Assembly: GCA_020736575.1 (NCBI GenBank)
Contig: JAGPYM010000007.1
Location: 1-64,000 of the forward strand
DNA length: 64,000 nt
DNA from: Thelonectria olida
Lineage: Eukaryota > Ascomycota > Sordariomycetes > Hypocreales > Nectriaceae
Direction: 5' to 3'
The translations under genes and the position numbers were made by a program. Below, piece by piece: positions 60,666 to 64,000 of this stretch. The first letter of the stretch is position 1. Every line of letters begins with the position of its first letter. The notes under the pieces were generated by a model. The model worked only from the letters and a program-made list of their open reading frames with translations, made no database searches and had not been told where the DNA came from.

Positions 60666-61177
60666 TGTTTACCTACACACGATCTTTGGATATATACTGC
60701 ATTTAAGTTTCTCAATGAAAGCAAGCCGTTGGACCGATTTGTTTCTGTACTCTTGCAAGTGACTCTGGTGTAAAGGTATTTTACGTAGTTGACCTCGCAA
60801 GCTTCAACTTAGGTACCAAGCGAGATATGCTTCCTCCATGTGTCGCCCTAACTCCAAAAACATCATGGTGACCACGCATTACTGCACCAAGAAGAAAATA
60901 AATCTTCGAAACATATAAATAAGGCACCACAGCGTAACTAAGCCTCGCAGGAGGGTGATTTTCTAACATGCCTACCCTGAACCATTTCGAAACTCGGAAA
61001 CGGGTTCGCAGTTACAAGGCACAGGCCCCACTAAAAAAATCAAGGCGGTCAAGCTGTCCCGCGGCAGAATCCTCGTTTTTTTTTCCAACCTTGCACTTTG
61101 AGACTGCCTCCAAATTGCGAAAGTTCACAGTGTGTCGTGCAGCATCAAATTCATTCACAACCAGAAGCCTGCCCACC

Positions 61178-62530
61178 ATGGTCACCAAAAGCAAACTCAA
61201 GATGGCACTGGCCGCCGAGAAGGGCACTGACTTCAAGAAGCTCAAGCTCAAGCGTAAACAAAAGGAAGCTGCGCGCCAAGGGAAGAAGGCTGGTCGTGGG
61301 GCAGTCGTGGAAAAGTCTAGCGACGACGAGGATGATGAGGTTGACGCGGTCGAGGAAGAGGTCGCCGATGATGCTGAAGACGACGACGAGGAGGAGGACC
61401 AGCAGGTTCGTGTTTTCAGAGGCAATTGACTGCAGAACGATGCCGCTAACTTGTCGCAATTCTAGATTGACTTAGACGCTCTCAACGATAGCGACTCCTC
61501 CGAGTCGGACGTCGACTTCGAAGAAAAGATTGACCGAAAGTCCTCAAAAAAGAACACCCCCCAGAAGAAGGACGCCAGCGAGGAGGACGAGGACGAGGAG
61601 GAAGAGGAAGAAGACGACGAGGACATCCCCATGTCTGACCTCGAAGACCTTGACGACGCCGACAAGGAAGACCTCATCCCCCATCAGCGCCTCACCATCA
61701 ACAACACAACCGCCCTCCTCGCTTCCCTCAACCGCATCGCCATCCCCACCGACAAGTCAGTCCCCTTCGCCACTCACCAGGTCGTCTCCTCCACCGACGA
61801 GACGGCAGAGTCCATCCCCGACGTCTCCGACGACCTCCAGCGCGAGCTCGCCTTCTACTCCCAGAGCCTCGACGCCGTGCGAATCGCCCGCACCCGCCTC
61901 CGCTCCGAGGGCGTCCCATTCTCCCGCCCTAAGGACTACTTCGCCGAAATGGTCAAGGAGGATGCCCACATGGAGAAGATTAAGGCCAAGCTTGTCGAAG
62001 AGGCCACTAACAAGAAGGCCGCCGCAGAGGCCCGTAAGATGCGCGACCTCAAGAAATTCGGCAAGCAGGTCCAGGTCGCCAAGCTCCAGGAGCGCCAAAA
62101 GTCCAAGCGTGAGACTCTGGAGAAGATCCAGAGTCTTAAGCGAAGTATGTTTCACCCCTTTCTTACTCTCTTTGAAGTTTTTTACTAACAAAATCCTTCC
62201 GCAGAGCGTCAGGAATCCGGTGGAAATGACCTCGGTACCAAAGAAGCTGACCTGTTCGACGTCGGTGTCGAAAACGAACTCAAGAAGCACAGCTCACGTT
62301 CCGGCGCCGGCCGCGGTCAATCCGCAGGCGGCCCCAACCAGAAGCGCCAGAAGAAGAATGAAAAGTACGGATTCGGTGGCAAGAAGCGTCACGCCAAGTC
62401 GGGCGATGCCAAGAGCTCTGGCGACCTGAGCGGCTTCGACCCCAAGAGGATGAAGGCCGGCGGTCGCAACAAGGTCACCAAGCCAACGCGGCCGGGCAAG
62501 GCGCGAAGAAAGGCCGCGGGCGCTCGCTAA
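61178..62530 (+). CDS. EBP2: EBP2, 60S ribosome biogenesis factor
   Basis: Nucleolar protein needed for 27S pre-rRNA processing. Three exons (61178-61405, 61466-62144, 62205-62530) give 410 residues. A basic N-terminus (MVTKSKLKMALAAEKG, then KLKLKRKQKEAARQ) precedes long acidic Asp/Glu runs. The conserved EBP2 domain contains INNTTALLASLNRIAI, LQRELAFYSQSLDAVRIARTRL, RPKDYFAEMVKEDAHMEKIK and MRDLKKFGKQVQVAKLQERQK. The C-terminus is Gly- and Lys-rich (KYGFGGKKRHAKSGDAKS, GFDPKRMKAGGRNK) and basic to its end. Codon phases at both introns are clean. Confidence 0.95.
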
Positions 62531-63610
62531 GAGAGTTGGAATGACAACTATTAGAAGGAGGTGAACCCCTAGTAGATATCCTGAGGAAGAACGGGAAGAG
62601 GTATAAAAATGACCATGGTTGAGGGAGTCTTAGCTGCACGGTTTTTGTACAAGCCATTCGTCGTACAGCCAAAAGGAGGGTTGGCGTTTTGGTTCCTTAT
62701 TGCGTGTCAATTGAAACTCATAATGAAGACGTCGTCTCGTGTCTTGTGTTGGCCTGATCTGAAGCCCGTGATATCTATGAAGGCTAGTGAGATTTGAGGT
62801 TGACTTATATGTGTCAAAGAGTATATCACGTACTCCTCTACGATGATGAACGATATTTCACTTTCGATACATCACACCATCAAGACGACGTCATTTGAAA
62901 TTCATTATTCCATTCATCTATACCCAAAGGAATATGTAGAAGATTCCGAGTAGTGGCTGGGTCGTTTCTTTTTCCCGCAGCCGACATCAGCAGAAACTCC
63001 ATCGATAGCATCCTCCATTGACCAGATGCTCATGTCCTAGTAGGACATCCGTGCATGCATCCATCCTTGTAGTGGCCAATTTGCTCTGCAGACCTGCGAA
63101 TGAAAACTTCTCCCATTCCCATGATCACTGTCATCAATCATATCCAGATTCCATCATCTCAAAGAGCCATAGCCCTTCAAGACCGTCCCGTAACGATCTA
63201 TATACTGGACAGGTACCATCGTCGTCATCATTGCTCAAGGTATTCGACGATGTCCTATCCCCGTGAAACGGTCATTGGTTGGAGATCTGATCCAAAGCTG
63301 CCGTCCCACTTCCGTCGAAGGAGAATTAAAAAAAAAACAAAGGAAAAATGCAGGGGCCCCCGATAATAAATGTAGAGAAAAGCAAAGAAATCGAGATGCG
63401 AGAATGCCCCCTAGTAGGAAGTTCATGCCAGACCGTGTACGCCGATGTGAAAAACCAGTGGTATCGAGAGGAAACGCCATGCGCTCATGACAACGCTGTA
63501 CTGTGCAATGCAATCGGGGACCTTCAAGAACATTGTGAATCAAGCATAAAATGCCGCAGAATGCGCCGGGTAGGATGCTTGCGGATCGTCGTGCCGACAG
63601 AATCCGTAGC
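62531..63610. other. gene-free stretch between EBP2 and SamB/MUB1
   Basis: About 1.1 kb of 3' flanks of two convergent genes; small frames without motifs, and a poly-A tract near 63328-63336. No gene seen. Confidence 0.6.
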
Positions 63611-64000
63611 CTACTGCGACGCCGCAACGCACCAGTGACGGTGAAAGGCCCAGGCGCTCTTCTGGCACTCTTTGCTGCAGTACTTGGTCCGACGGCATCG
63701 GCGGCACTTGGCGAACTGGCGGGTGAACTGCTCCCATTTACCACACTGGTAATACGCACATTGCCTAATGCCCCCACGAGTGTCATCCTTGCGGCAGAGA
63801 TTTCGCATGACAACACCTGCCCAGTACTGCATGTCAGTGCTGTGATAGCGGACCGTAAACTTTTCCACCAGTGGGAAGAGGTTGAAGTCATTGGGGAGAA
63901 GGTACTCTTCGTCGTCCTCGTCTTCGATCTCGGGCCCGTCCTCCATGTCCTCGTCAAGCGAAGTTAGCTCCTTAGGCATCCGAAGCCTCGGCACAAGGTG
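63611..64000 (-). CDS. samB: SamB/MUB1 MYND-finger protein, C-terminal part
   Basis: The frame is open from the stop at 63611 to the right edge, so the 5' part lies outside. The visible about 130 residues include the acidic linker ELTSLDEDMEDGPEIEDEDDEE, WAGVVMRNLCRKD and a C-terminal MYND zinc finger, CAYYQCGKWEQFTRQFAKCR to CSKECQKSAWAFHRHWC. The seven Cys and final His/Cys are all in place, and the protein ends just after VAASQ. A C-terminal MYND finger in this setting is typical of Aspergillus SamB (hyphal morphogenesis and septation) and yeast Mub1 (partner of the Ubr2 ligase). Partial but clear. Confidence 0.85.
   Translation of the reverse strand, partial: HLVPRLRMPKELTSLDEDMEDGPEIEDEDDEEYLLPNDFNLFPLVEKFTVRYHSTDMQYWAGVVMRNLCRKDDTRGGIRQCAYYQCGKWEQFTRQFAKCRRCRRTKYCSKECQKSAWAFHRHWCVAASQ

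Larger units (their letters stand above)
60377..61177. other. gene-free stretch with hairpin, T12 and G14 tracts
   Basis: Downstream of the pheromone-like gene. It holds an inverted repeat at 60428-60470, a 12-T run at 60530-60541 and a 14-G run at 60652-60665. It then runs into the EBP2 promoter. No gene recognised. Confidence 0.65.

Overview
The window is nuclear DNA of a filamentous ascomycete, most likely a sordariomycete and possibly a hypocrealean. The genes carry many short GT-AG introns (about 50-65 nt) with CTAAC-type branch sites, and several proteins have a filamentous-fungal form (TmpL-type adenylation/ferric-reductase fusion, SamB/MUB1 MYND protein, URC1). All of this is inferred from the sequence alone; no database was searched.

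Layout: 1-345 is an A/T minisatellite. 1.1-7.6 kb holds a TmpL-like redox protein, a mitochondrial-type alpha/beta hydrolase and ribosomal protein eS1. 8.5-17 kb holds a weak orphan ORF, URC1 (GTP cyclohydrolase II-like uracil catabolism protein), the elongation factor ELF1 and uracil phosphoribosyltransferase. 17-26 kb holds WAPL (cohesin release), the RHEB GTPase, a C78-family zinc-finger peptidase, the ITP pyrophosphatase HAM1 and the adenylate kinase-like FAP7. 26-41 kb holds class V myosin, 3-phosphoglycerate dehydrogenase and NAP1, separated by two unusually long gene-free gaps. 41-56 kb holds a P5B ATPase, a small complex I subunit, a tail-anchored E2 enzyme and the largest TFIIIC subunit. 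55.8-64 kb holds a basic conserved protein with a probable GC-AG intron, an AIM6-type protein, cyanase, a tiny repeat lipopeptide pheromone precursor, EBP2 and the 3' part of a SamB/MUB1 gene cut by the window edge.

Most genes are housekeeping and there is no biosynthetic cluster. The best candidate for something unusual is the 52-residue gene at 60218-60376. It carries three copies of a YPLGC(T/N)VM unit, the last forming a C-terminal CaaX box. This looks like a multi-copy a-type (or hybrid) mating pheromone precursor, and it has a strong hairpin in its 3' flank. The functional links visible are URC1 with uracil phosphoribosyltransferase (pyrimidine catabolism and salvage, on either side of ELF1). 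Several reading frames depend on very small exons (4, 9, 17, 22, 25, 29, 32 and 33 nt); automated annotation will probably break these.
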